Shown here: one piece after another, positions 34,321 to 42,909 of the stretch
Numbering within the stretch: position 1 is the first letter of the stretch
Layout of the letters: every line of letters begins with the position of its first letter
DNA from: Pedobacter ginsenosidimutans
Lineage (GTDB): Bacteria > Bacteroidota > Bacteroidia > Sphingobacteriales > Sphingobacteriaceae
DNA length: 64,000 nt
Assembly: GCF_001442625.1 (NCBI RefSeq)
Contig: NZ_LMZQ01000028.1
Coordinates: 48,469-112,468, forward strand
Direction of reading: 5' to 3'
Position numbers and translations under genes: made by a program
Notes under the pieces: model-generated
Told to the model about the DNA's origin: nothing
Databases searched by the model: none
The model's input: the letters and a program-made list of their open reading frames with translations, nothing else

Positions 34321-34671
34321 TCAACTTGCCTCGCATCTAACCGTTTCCATTTCAGCAAGTTCGAAGGTAAGGTTCACCGAACGTTCATCAAGCGGTCTGG
34401 TACAGTGTTTAACCATTGCAGGAATGGTGAATAGCTGTCCAGGTTTCAGCTCCACCGTACGGTCCTCAAGATCAATTAATAAAGTGCCTTCAATGCCCAT
34501 AAAGGTTTCATCACTATTTGGATGGTAGTGCCAGTAAAAGGGCTCAGTCATTACCCCAACCCTTACAACATGGTCGTTAAAGAGGGAAAGTGGAATATTT
34601 TTGTAGTTGCTTACGCCAGCGGTTTCCTGCTCGATATCAATCACGCTAAGATGAGGTATAGTTCTGGTCAT
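34321..34671 (-). CDS. Cupin-domain protein
   Basis: 116 residues, a single cupin barrel. FYWHYHPNSDETFMGIEGTL supplies His, His and Glu of motif 1, and LKPGQLFTIPAMVKHCTRP the His of motif 2, a normal metal-binding set. No signal peptide. Small cupins of this kind are often dioxygenase-like or sugar-binding; no substrate can be named. The 270 bp upstream toward the propeller gene holds nothing recognisable. Confidence 0.8.
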   Translation of the reverse strand: MTRTIPHLSVIDIEQETAGVSNYKNIPLSLFNDHVVRVGVMTEPFYWHYHPNSDETFMGIEGTLLIDLEDRTVELKPGQLFTIPAMVKHCTRPLDERSVNLTFELAEMETVRCEAS

Positions 34672-34889
34672 TTTTCTATTTTAAGCTTAAAATTACATAT
34701 TTCCTAATTCAAACCATATTAATAGGTGATTACATCTTTAGTACCAGACTCATCACTGACTGAAAGATAGATGGACACCAGGTACGCATGATGAATATCA
34801 TACCCGCTGTTCCGATCTGTACAATTTATTCTATAAAACGTCGGTTAACTTTGTGAAATTCCTTAATTTTAAATTATAACCAAATCCTT

Positions 34890-35342
34890 ATGGAACAGAA
34901 CCAATTGATCAGAATGGATAATATGGGCATTGTTGTGGCATCCCTTGACAATGCAATCTCTTTTTTCACAGAAATCGGACTGAAACTTGAAGGCCGGGCA
35001 ACAATCGAGGGAGAATGGGCAGGTAAGGTTACAGGGTTGGGTAACCAGCACGTGGAAGTTGCTATGATGGTTACCCCCGATGGCCATAGCCGCCTTGAAA
35101 TTTCACAGTTTCTTGCTCCGGTTACCATTTCAGACCACCGCGAAGCACCTGTTAATTCCCTTGGCTACCTGCGTGTAATGTTTACGGTTTCAGATATAGA
35201 CGAGTTGTTGCCAAGACTGCAAAAACACGGCGCCACACTTGTTGGTGAAGTTGTTCAATATGAAGACGTTTACAAACTCTGCTACATCAGGGGATCAGAA
35301 GGCCTTCTGATCGGGGTTGCGCAGGAACTTCACAAAAAATAA
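34890..35342 (+). CDS. VOC (glyoxalase-like) family protein
   Basis: 150 residues with paired VOC modules: IRMDNMGIVVASLDNAISFFTEIGL at the N-terminus (His replaced by Met/Gly around the first metal position) and LGYLRVMFTVSDIDELLPRL in the second half, closing with YIRGSEGLLIGVAQEL. Related proteins are annotated as glyoxalase or bleomycin-resistance-like; activity is not determined. It is convergent with another VOC gene at 35396. Confidence 0.82.
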   Translation: MEQNQLIRMDNMGIVVASLDNAISFFTEIGLKLEGRATIEGEWAGKVTGLGNQHVEVAMMVTPDGHSRLEISQFLAPVTISDHREAPVNSLGYLRVMFTVSDIDELLPRLQKHGATLVGEVVQYEDVYKLCYIRGSEGLLIGVAQELHKK

Positions 35343-35395
35343 TGAAATTGATAACCCGTGGCCTCTTTTAAAAGGATAGGGTATCGTGCCCATCC

Positions 35396-35752
35396 TTATA
35401 AAGACCACACGGCAAGCTCATAACCATCCGGATCAAGGAACTGAAACCGGCGCCCGCCAGGGAAAGCAAAGATTTCTTTTGAGATCACGCCGCCTGCACG
35501 AATCACATTTGTTCTTGTCCCTTCTAAATCCTGTGAGTAAAGTACAACCAGGATGCTTCCTTTCGACGGCGCTCCAATGGTAAAACCTCCATCCACAAAA
35601 TCCCCTTCAAAAGCGGTATATTCAGGCCCGTAATCGGTAAAAACCCATCCAAAAGCCGATGTATAAAATGTTTTGACCCTTTCAAGGTCGCGGGAAAGAA
35701 ATTCAAGGTACTGCACCTGCTGATGCTTTAACTTCTGCGGAGTATTGCTCAT
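35396..35752 (-). CDS. VOC (glyoxalase-like) family protein
   Basis: 118 residues. VQYLEFLSRDLERVKTFYTSAFGW at the start and RRFQFLDPDGYELAVWS at the end mark the VOC fold. The LDPDGYELAVW ending with Glu is the usual metal-ligand position of glyoxalase I-type proteins. It lies 130 bp downstream of the SDR gene, in the same direction, so it may belong with the HxlR-controlled unit. Confidence 0.82.
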   Translation of the reverse strand: MSNTPQKLKHQQVQYLEFLSRDLERVKTFYTSAFGWVFTDYGPEYTAFEGDFVDGGFTIGAPSKGSILVVLYSQDLEGTRTNVIRAGGVISKEIFAFPGGRRFQFLDPDGYELAVWSL

Positions 35753-35884
35753 AAATATTTTTGCTTGATCAGCAAAAATACCTATAAATGGGCTTGCCTC
35801 CCAAAAAATTATTGTTTTGGTTTCAAGATGTTTTCCTAGTTACTGGTACAGACAGCCTTCGCCTGTACCTTTAACCATTTCGTC

Positions 35885-36631
35885 TTAGGCTTTCAGGCTC
35901 ATGCCCCCGTCCATTACGATTTCTGCCCCTGTAATATAAGTGGCAGCATCACCACAAAAGAAAGTAACCATTTTGGCCACGTCCTCAGATTTTCCGATTT
36001 TGCCGAGCGGAATACGGCCGATCAGCCACTGGTTAATACCTGCTAACTGTTCTCCGCTCAATCCTATTTTGTTCATGATTTCTGTAGCGATAGGGCCTGG
36101 ACTCACACTGTTCACCCGGATCTGGCGCGGTGCAAGCTCTACAGCTGCAATACGCATCACCGAGTTCAGTGCTGCTTTGCTTGAAGAGTAAATCGAGCTG
36201 TTTGCCCCGTCCATGTGTGCGGTATTCGAAGAAAGGAATACCACAGAACCACCATCATTCAGCAATGGGATAAATTTGCTCAAAGTAAAGTAGGCACCTT
36301 TAAAATTAACACCAAAAATGTTATCAAAACTTTTTTCAGTCGCATCCGCAATGCTGCTCTGCTCCACTACACCCGCATTGATAAACAGGATGTCAATTTT
36401 ACCAAAGATTGTTCCTACCTCACTCGCCAACCCTTCAATTGCGGTAATCTGACTCTGATCTGCCACCAATCCTATCACACCAAGGTCTGAAGCAGCCTTT
36501 TCAACGGCATCTTTTCTTCTTCCGGTAATAATCACCTCTGCACCCAGTGCTTTTAATTCTTTTGCAGTGGCATAACCGATGCCGCTATTTCCGCCGGTTA
36601 TCAGCGCTTTTTTTCCTGTTAAATTGTTCAT
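35885..36631 (-). CDS. Short-chain dehydrogenase/reductase (SDR)
   Basis: 248 residues from ATG 36631 (MNNLTGKKALITGG). The longer frame to 36769 would run through the operator and is rejected. It has the cofactor motif TGGNSGIG, NAGVVE, catalytic Ser in VVFLSSN, YSSSK (Tyr and Lys), and the classical C-terminal GAEIVMDGGMSL. The NADP(H) preference is suggested by the basic TGRRKD after the second strand. It is divergent from an HxlR regulator with a shared operator region, typical of electrophile- or quinone-responsive reductases; the substrate is unknown. Confidence 0.9.
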   Translation of the reverse strand: MNNLTGKKALITGGNSGIGYATAKELKALGAEVIITGRRKDAVEKAASDLGVIGLVADQSQITAIEGLASEVGTIFGKIDILFINAGVVEQSSIADATEKSFDNIFGVNFKGAYFTLSKFIPLLNDGGSVVFLSSNTAHMDGANSSIYSSSKAALNSVMRIAAVELAPRQIRVNSVSPGPIATEIMNKIGLSGEQLAGINQWLIGRIPLGKIGKSEDVAKMVTFFCGDAATYITGAEIVMDGGMSLKA

Positions 36632-36656
36632 GATAAAAAAATAAATTTTATACCTC

Positions 36657-36710
36657 CAAAAATATGGTTGTATTGGTATACTTTTGTAGTCAGTATAACA
36701 GAGTATACCA
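36657..36710. promoter_or_regulatory. Divergent promoter/operator of the SDR and hxlR-type genes
   Basis: TGGTATAC (36674-36681) and GTATACCA (36703-36710) are perfect inverted repeats with 21 bp between them; a further AGTATAAC lies at the centre. TACTTTTG at 36679-36686 (+) is a perfect -7 box for the regulator gene and overlaps the left arm. TATTTTTG on the minus strand (36664-36657) is a perfect -7 box for the SDR gene, with the palindrome just upstream of it. A dimeric HxlR protein here could block both promoters. Confidence 0.65.
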
Positions 36711-36713
36711 GTT

Positions 36714-37097
36714 ATGGAAACAGAAAAAACAATCCAGATTGCAGCAGAGGTGCTGTCCAATCCACGCAACCAAAAAGAAGAGGTACAGGCTTTACAGGAT
36801 ACGCTTTATGTGCTCGGGGGCAAATGGAAACTGCCGATCATCAATTCCATCTGTAACGGAAATAAAAGATTCCGGGATATTGAAAGAAGCATTCCGGGAA
36901 TTACCACGCGGATGCTGAGTAAGGAATTAAAGGAAATGACGGCAAACCAACTGATCAAAAGAACAGTGATAGATGATACTCCTGTAAGTATTGAATATAC
37001 TTCCACTGAATACTGCCAGTCTTTTGGTGGTATCATCCTGGAAATGATCAGGTGGGGCAAAAGCCACAGGCAACGCTTGAAGGGAACTGCTGATTAG
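36714..37097 (+). CDS. HxlR-family winged-helix transcriptional regulator
   Basis: 127 residues. The HxlR fold is shown by LYVLGGKWKLPIINSICNG, RFRDIERSIPGITTRMLSKELKEM and the wing segment IEYTSTEYCQSF. Many family members sense electrophiles through an N-terminal Cys; here Cys residues occur at NSICNG and EYCQS instead, so the trigger is uncertain. It is divergent from the SDR gene, with palindromic half-sites between. Confidence 0.9.
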   Translation: METEKTIQIAAEVLSNPRNQKEEVQALQDTLYVLGGKWKLPIINSICNGNKRFRDIERSIPGITTRMLSKELKEMTANQLIKRTVIDDTPVSIEYTSTEYCQSFGGIILEMIRWGKSHRQRLKGTAD

Positions 37098-37308
37098 CTC
37101 AATGGCTAACAATTTTTATCGATACAAAGTTCCATGATCTTAAAAGAACGAGACTAACCAAATCTATCTTTGTGTTAGCCAAATTGACTTAGAGAAAATA
37201 TCTTATTGAGATCAATTTTATCGGGCCGAATGAAAATTGTATTTTTCAAAAAAAAACGGCAGATAAATTAAGCACAGCTTAATGCGCCAAACACCCTATA
37301 AGAAACAT

Positions 37309-38181
37309 ATGAATAAAACATTTTTAACTTTTCTTTTAACTTTTTTTACGGCAGTAGTTTTTGGACAAAAAAACAGGCCAAATGAAACCGATAAAAGCAA
37401 ACCCTTTGTTTTGGGGCGAATAGAAGAAATCCAATCAAAAGCGCTTGCGGAAAAGAGAACTTTGAATATATACCTTCCTGAAGGCTATAACCAAAACGAT
37501 ACCACAAAATATCCGGTAATTTATCTGCTTGATGGTTCTGCAGATGAAGATTTCATCCATATTGTAGGACTTGTGCAGTTTAACAGTTTCGAATGGGTAA
37601 ATCAGTTACCTAAATCAATTGTGGTGGGCATTGCCACTGTAGATCGTAAACGGGATTTTACTTTCCCTACCACAATCGGGGGCGACAAGAAAAGATATCC
37701 TACAACAGGCCATTCGGATAAATTTATTTCGTTCATTGAAAAAGAGCTTCAACCCTATATTCAGGCAAAATATAAAACGGATGCGAACAAAACCCTTATT
37801 GGCCAATCTTTAGGCGGTTTGCTGGCCACTGAAATCCTGATTAAAAGACCTGCACTTTTTAATAAATACATTATCATTAGTCCCAGTTTATGGTGGGATA
37901 ATGCTTCGTTGTTGAATCAGGATTCCGAAATAAAGGAAAATACGTTTAAGCAACAAACGGATGTTTACATTGGTGTAGGTAAAGAAGGCCTTACGCCAAC
38001 TGAAATACCCAGGGTGATGGAAGTGGATGCAAATTTATTGACCGAAAAAATAAAAGGTTTCAAGAACAAAAACGTAAAAGTATATTTTGATTTTTTACCA
38101 CAGGAGAACCATGCAACGATTATGCATCAGGCGGTATCCAATTCTTTTAAATTTCTATACCCGGCAGCGAAAAAAGAATAG
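37309..38181 (+). CDS. Secreted esterase of the alpha/beta hydrolase fold (PF00756 type)
   Basis: 290 residues from ATG 37309, which opens a proper signal peptide (MNKTFLTFLLTFFTAVVFGQ). The nucleophile elbow is GQSLGGLLATE; YPVIYLLDGSAD and the C-terminal PQENHATIM (catalytic His) match the IroE/esterase-D type group. Likely substrates are carbohydrate or siderophore esters. Given that it sits 150 bp before araBDA, deacylation of plant polysaccharide is possible, but no shared control is visible. Confidence 0.85.
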   Translation: MNKTFLTFLLTFFTAVVFGQKNRPNETDKSKPFVLGRIEEIQSKALAEKRTLNIYLPEGYNQNDTTKYPVIYLLDGSADEDFIHIVGLVQFNSFEWVNQLPKSIVVGIATVDRKRDFTFPTTIGGDKKRYPTTGHSDKFISFIEKELQPYIQAKYKTDANKTLIGQSLGGLLATEILIKRPALFNKYIIISPSLWWDNASLLNQDSEIKENTFKQQTDVYIGVGKEGLTPTEIPRVMEVDANLLTEKIKGFKNKNVKVYFDFLPQENHATIMHQAVSNSFKFLYPAAKKE

Positions 38182-38242
38182 GGTTTAAAAAAAATATCCA
38201 ACACTTGTGGATACAAAACCGATATACAAAACGATGCTACTA

Positions 38243-38311
38243 AAACGTTAAAATTAAGGTTTTTGATTAAAAAAGCAATAAAATTTTTTAATTCAAAAAA
38301 ATAAACGTTAA
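38243..38311 (+). promoter_or_regulatory. Possible regulatory direct repeats upstream of araB
   Basis: AAACGTTAA occurs at 38243-38251 and again at 38303-38311, 60 bp apart, in the 150 bp AT-rich leader of araB. They may be half-sites for an arabinose regulator. No regulator gene is adjacent and no clear -7/-33 pair was found, so this is tentative. Confidence 0.3.
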
Positions 38312-38331
38312 TTAGACATTTATTTATTGTT

Positions 38332-40032
38332 ATGAGCACAGCAAACTATGTAATTGGAGTGGATTACGGGACAGATTCTGTCCGGTCAGTTCTAGTCGAT
38401 ACCGCAAACGGAAAGGAAATAGCATCGTCTGTTTTTCTTTATCCAAGATGGCAGAAAGGTTTATATTGTAAACCGGCTGTTAATCAGTTCCGCCAGCATC
38501 CGTTAGATTATATTGAAGGTTTAACACACACTATAAAAGATTGTTTAACAAAAGCAGGTGGTGCCGATATAGCGCATCTGGTAAAGGGAATTTCGGTTGA
38601 TACAACCGGATCAAGTCCGGTGGCTGTTGATGCAACGGGTACTCCCCTTGCCCTGACCAAAGGTTTTGAAGAAAATCCAAATGCCATGTTTGTGCTTTGG
38701 AAAGACCATACATCAGTTAAAGAAGCTGCAGAAATTAATGAACACGCTACTAAATTTAGTACCAATTACCTTAAATATGTAGGCGGCATTTATTCATCAG
38801 AATGGTTCTGGTCTAAATTATTACACATATTAAGGGTTGATTCGACTATTAAAAAAGGCGCGGCATCATGGGTAGAACATTGCGACTGGGTTCCGTTTTT
38901 ACTTTGTGGTGGAAACGACATTACCACAATGAAACGCAGCCGTTGTGCCGCCGGGCATAAAGCACTTTGGGCAGAAGAGTTTAACGGCTTACCTCCTGAA
39001 GATTTCTTTAGCAGTCTCGATCCGCTTTTAGCAGGCTTTAGAGATAAATTATTCACCGATACCTATACTTCTGATGTTTCTGCTGGAACATTGAGCGAAG
39101 AATGGGCGACTAAACTTGGCTTAAGCACAGATGTGGTAGTTGGTGTTGGTGCATTTGATGCACACATGGGTGCGGTTGGCGGACAGATTGAGCCATACTA
39201 CCTGAGTAAAGTAATGGGTACAAGTACCTGCGATATCTTGGTTGCACCCAATCAGGATTTACATGGAAAATTGATTAATGGGATCTGTGGACAGGTTAAT
39301 GGCTCGGTAATTCCGGGTATGGCAGGTTTAGAGGCCGGACAATCTGCTTTCGGTGATGTTTATGCCTGGTTCAAAAATTTAATCAGCTGGCCATTAAACC
39401 ATTTACTTACTGAATCTGATGTAATTGATGAAGCTACAGCTACTGCATTAAAGGCAGAGCTCGAAGGAAAAATAATCGCCAATTTAAGCAAGCAGGCTGA
39501 TGCTTTACCAGAGGGCGACTACGCCGAACTGGCTATAGATTGGTTGAACGGCCGTAGAACACCAGATGCAAATCAGGAACTTAAAGGTGCCATAACGGGT
39601 TTAGGTTTAGGAACCGATGCACCACGGTTTTTCCGTGCCTTAGCTGCTGCTACCTGTTTTGGTGCAAAAGCTATTGTAGATCGTTTTAAAGAACAGGGCG
39701 TTCCGGTAAAAGGAATTATCGGTATTGGTGGCGTAGCAAAAAAATCGGCTTATATTATGCAAATGATGGCGGATGTATTGGAAATGCCCATTAGAATCCA
39801 TCGTTTTGAGCATACCTGTGCATTAGGTGCGGCGATGTTCGCTGCCGTAGCAGCAGGTGTTTATCCAAATATCGAAGCAGCAATGGCGGCCATGGGAACA
39901 GGCTTTGAGAAAGAATATAAGCCAAATATTAAAAAACAAAAACTTTACCGCCAGCATTACCAACAATATTTGGGGCTAGGCAGGTACCTGGAAAAATACA
40001 ATAAAAAAGATGTAAAACCTTATTTATCATGA
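38332..40032 (+). CDS. araB: L-ribulokinase
   Basis: 566 residues, the same length as E. coli AraB. FGGY kinase fold: the N-terminal ATPase motif VIGVDYGTDSVRSVLVD, VDTTGSSPVAVD, a central GAFDAHMGAVGG, and the C-terminal IGIGGVAKKSAYIMQMMADVL and HTCALGAAMFAAVAAG segments. It phosphorylates L-ribulose to L-ribulose 5-phosphate. It is first in the araB-araD-araA cluster, overlapping araD by 4 bp (ATGA). Confidence 0.96.
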   Translation: MSTANYVIGVDYGTDSVRSVLVDTANGKEIASSVFLYPRWQKGLYCKPAVNQFRQHPLDYIEGLTHTIKDCLTKAGGADIAHLVKGISVDTTGSSPVAVDATGTPLALTKGFEENPNAMFVLWKDHTSVKEAAEINEHATKFSTNYLKYVGGIYSSEWFWSKLLHILRVDSTIKKGAASWVEHCDWVPFLLCGGNDITTMKRSRCAAGHKALWAEEFNGLPPEDFFSSLDPLLAGFRDKLFTDTYTSDVSAGTLSEEWATKLGLSTDVVVGVGAFDAHMGAVGGQIEPYYLSKVMGTSTCDILVAPNQDLHGKLINGICGQVNGSVIPGMAGLEAGQSAFGDVYAWFKNLISWPLNHLLTESDVIDEATATALKAELEGKIIANLSKQADALPEGDYAELAIDWLNGRRTPDANQELKGAITGLGLGTDAPRFFRALAAATCFGAKAIVDRFKEQGVPVKGIIGIGGVAKKSAYIMQMMADVLEMPIRIHRFEHTCALGAAMFAAVAAGVYPNIEAAMAAMGTGFEKEYKPNIKKQKLYRQHYQQYLGLGRYLEKYNKKDVKPYLS

Positions 40033-40730
40033 GCAACTATCAAGATATAAAAGAGCAGGCTTACCTGGCCAACATGCAGTTGCCCAAATTAGGGCTGGTA
40101 CTTTTTACCTTCGGCAATGTGAGTGCTGCAGATCGATCAAAAGGTGTTTTTGCCATTAAACCAAGCGGTGTACCTTACGAAGATTTGTCGCCGGAGAAAA
40201 TGGTGATTGTAGATTTTGAAGGAAATACTGTTGAAGGGAGTTTACGTCCCTCGTCGGATACTAAAACCCATGCTGTTTTATATAAACACTGGGCAGAAAT
40301 TGGCGGGATTGTACATACACATTCTACTTATGGCACAGCCTGGGCACAGGCGCAAAGGGCAATTCCAATTTTCGGAACTACCCATGCAGACCATTTAACG
40401 GTAGATATTCCTTGTGCTCCACCAATGGCTGATGAAATGATCAAAGGGAATTATGAGTACGAAACTGGTTTTCAGATCATGAACCATTTTGAAAGTTTGG
40501 GTTTAAGCTATAAAGAAGTCGAGATGATTTTGGTGGGTAACCACGCTCCTTTTACCTGGGGAAAAACAGCCGGGAAAGCCGTTTATAACAGTGCGGTTTT
40601 AGAAACTGTGGCACAAATGGCTTTGTTAACCGAACAGATCAATCCGCAGGCACCAAAACTAAAAGATTCGTTGATAGAGAAACATTACGAGCGTAAACAT
40701 GGTGATGGTGCTTATTATGGACAGAAGTGA
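40029..40730 (+). CDS. araD: L-ribulose-5-phosphate 4-epimerase
   Basis: 233 residues of the class II aldolase/adducin family. GGIVHTHSTYGTAWAQA gives zinc ligands His96 and His98, FGTTHADH lies nearby, and ILVGNHAPFTWG supplies the third His. It converts L-ribulose 5-phosphate to D-xylulose 5-phosphate. It starts inside the araB stop, so translation is coupled. A 250 bp gap with two palindromes separates it from araA. Confidence 0.96.
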   Translation: MSNYQDIKEQAYLANMQLPKLGLVLFTFGNVSAADRSKGVFAIKPSGVPYEDLSPEKMVIVDFEGNTVEGSLRPSSDTKTHAVLYKHWAEIGGIVHTHSTYGTAWAQAQRAIPIFGTTHADHLTVDIPCAPPMADEMIKGNYEYETGFQIMNHFESLGLSYKEVEMILVGNHAPFTWGKTAGKAVYNSAVLETVAQMALLTEQINPQAPKLKDSLIEKHYERKHGDGAYYGQK

Positions 40731-40807
40731 GTTTAGCTGGGGGTCTTGAGTTTGTTTGCATAAATTAAGGGTTTTGGAAAGCAAGTACAGTGGTGCTTAG
40801 GAAAAGA

Positions 40808-40948
40808 AAGCCCCGCCATTCGCTATAGCTCCGATAGAAAAAATCGGAGGCTGCCGCTGCTGTCGGGTTTAAGTTATTAAGGTTTACCTAAGTAATCGAC
40901 CATGGAGGGAGTAGTAAACCTCACAGGTTTTAAAAACCTGTGAGGTTT
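40808..40948. repeat. Two palindromic repeats between araD and araA
   Basis: 40808-40868 contains ATTCGCTATAGCTCCGAT with TATCGG/CCGATA-type arms and GGCTGCCGC; the same element, inverted, lies at 62996-63055. 40916-40948 is an almost perfect palindrome, AAACCTCACAGGTTTT against AAAACCTGTGAGGTTT, of a kind scattered in Bacteroidota genomes. Either could weaken read-through into araA. Confidence 0.65.
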
Positions 40949-40983
40949 GAATAGAATATAAATTAAAAATAACATAAATAGTA

Positions 40984-42474
40984 ATGATTGATTTAAAAAA
41001 ATTACAAGTTTGGTTTATTACAGGTACGCAACATTTGTACGGTGAAGAAACCTTAAAACAAGTAGCGGAGCACGCGCAACAAGTGGCCGATTCGTTAAAC
41101 CAGAACGGAAGTATTTCTGTTTCGGTAGTGTACAAGCCGATTGTAAAAACAACCGAAGAGATTTTTGAAACCCTACAACAAGCCAATATTGATGAGAACT
41201 GTATCGGCGTAATTACCTGGATGCATACCTTCTCTCCTGCTAAAATGTGGATCAGGGGCTTAAATGTTTTGCAGAAACCATTATTGCACTTACATACGCA
41301 GTTTAATCGCGATATTCCATGGAATACCATTGATATGGATTTCATGAACCTGAATCAAAGTGCACACGGCGACCGTGAATTTGGTTTTATGGTTTCGCGC
41401 ATGCGTAAAGACCGTAAGGTAGTTGTTGGTCATTGGCAGGATGAAGAAGTAGCTAAACAGATTGATACCTGGTGTAGGGCTGCTGCCGGATGGCACGATT
41501 GGCAAGGTGCTAAATTCGCCCGTTTTGGCGATAATATGCGTTATGTGGCCGTTACCGATGGCGATAAGGTAGAAGCTGAAATGAAATTTGGTTTCGCGGT
41601 AAACACCTATGGTATAGGTGATTTAGCAGCGGTAATTAATGGAATAAGTGAGGCGTCTATTCAAACGTTATTAAAAGAATATGAAGAGACTTACGAGATG
41701 GCTGCTGATTTAAAAGTTGGTGGTGCAAGGCATTCATCTGTTTACGAAGCGGCTAAAATCGAACTGGGTTTAAGAAAATTCCTGGAAGACGGAGGTTTTA
41801 AAGGTTTCTCTGATACTTTTGAGGATCTACATGGTATGATCCAGTTACCAGGGATTGCAGCACAACGTTTAATGGCCGATGGTTATGGCTTTGCGGGTGA
41901 AGGCGACTGGAAAACAGCAGCTTTGGTACGTGCCTGTAAAGTAATGGGTGCTGGTTTAGCTGGTGGAAATGCATTTATGGAAGATTATACTTATCACTTC
42001 GATCCGGCAAATTCGATGGTTTTAGGCTCACACATGCTTGAGGTTGATGCTTCATTGGCAAGTGGTAAAGCGAGTTTAGAGGTTCACCCACTGGGTATTG
42101 GCGGCAAAGCAGATCCTGCGCGTTTGGTTTTTAACGTTGCTGGTGGCGATGCTTTAAATGCATCTTTAATAGATATGGGCAACCGTTTCCGTTTATTGGT
42201 GAACGAAGTAAAAGCTGTTGAAGCTGAACATGATTTACCAAACTTACCGGTAGCCCGAGTATTGTGGAAACCACTACCTGATATGAAAACGGGTTGTGCA
42301 GCATGGATTTATGCTGGTGGTGCCCACCATACCGCTTATAGCCAGAATTTAACTACCGAACATTTATTAGATTTTGCGAATATTGCCGGCTTAGAATATG
42401 TAAATATCGGTGCCGATACCAAAATCAATCAATTCAGGAATGAATTGCATTGGAATGAGGTTTTTTATAAATAA
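40984..42474 (+). CDS. araA: L-arabinose isomerase
   Basis: 496 residues (E. coli AraA has 500). Start QVWFITGTQHLYGEETLKQV is diagnostic. The metal-binding residues are visible in GEGDWKTAAL (Glu), FMEDYTYHF (Glu), GSHMLEVD (His) and GGAHHTAYS (His). It isomerises L-arabinose to L-ribulose with Mn2+. It is third in the ara cluster, followed by a terminator at 42498. Confidence 0.97.
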   Translation: MIDLKKLQVWFITGTQHLYGEETLKQVAEHAQQVADSLNQNGSISVSVVYKPIVKTTEEIFETLQQANIDENCIGVITWMHTFSPAKMWIRGLNVLQKPLLHLHTQFNRDIPWNTIDMDFMNLNQSAHGDREFGFMVSRMRKDRKVVVGHWQDEEVAKQIDTWCRAAAGWHDWQGAKFARFGDNMRYVAVTDGDKVEAEMKFGFAVNTYGIGDLAAVINGISEASIQTLLKEYEETYEMAADLKVGGARHSSVYEAAKIELGLRKFLEDGGFKGFSDTFEDLHGMIQLPGIAAQRLMADGYGFAGEGDWKTAALVRACKVMGAGLAGGNAFMEDYTYHFDPANSMVLGSHMLEVDASLASGKASLEVHPLGIGGKADPARLVFNVAGGDALNASLIDMGNRFRLLVNEVKAVEAEHDLPNLPVARVLWKPLPDMKTGCAAWIYAGGAHHTAYSQNLTTEHLLDFANIAGLEYVNIGADTKINQFRNELHWNEVFYK

Positions 42475-42497
42475 TTTCAATAAGGCATTCACAATGC

Positions 42498-42532
42498 AAA
42501 AAGCCGATAATCTTATGGTTACCGGCTTTTTT
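42498..42532 (+). terminator. Terminator of the ara cluster
   Basis: AAAAAGCCG (42498-42506) pairs with CGGCTTTTTT (42523-42532), with the T-run included, 24 bp after the araA stop. Confidence 0.88.
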
Positions 42533-42544
42533 ATGCGATCGTAA

Positions 42545-42890
42545 TCCTTTGATCGTCTTCCTGAACCCGATAGCTATCGGGTTGTTTCAGGATCTTTTAG
42601 GAACACTAAGCAGGATAGGTACTGAAACAAGTATCATTGAAAGATTTCAATAAAAAAATCGTCATCCGATAGCTATCGGATGCGAGGAGGAACGACGAAG
42701 CAATCTTTCTTGCAACTAATCTTGGCTAAAAAGATTGCTTTCCCGAAGGTCGGGACAGGCTGTCGGCTTAAAAGCCTTCTCGCATCCGATAGCTATCGGA
42801 ATACGATAATTGAGTAGATTTAGTTCAGGATCTTTTAGTAGGACTATTGTATGTAATAGATGCTGAAATAAATTCAGCATGACGCCCAAG
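42545..42890. repeat. Composite of palindromic repeats between convergent operons
   Basis: Contains the palindrome CCGATAGCTATCGG three times (near 42569, 42668 and 42787), a TTCAGGATCTTTTAG motif twice, and at 42859-42885 AGATGCTGAAATAAATTCAGCATGACG, which is repeated exactly near 44863. It separates the convergent ara and pectin-type operons. No gene is supported in this 435 bp gap. Confidence 0.7.
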
Positions 42891-42909
42891 GTAAAAGTAT
42901 GGCTAAAGT

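Noticed and set aside
40884..41345. 153-codon Cys-rich frame antisense to araA
   Set aside because: Its sense strand codes for the conserved AraA N-terminus; the Cys richness arises from antisense reading.
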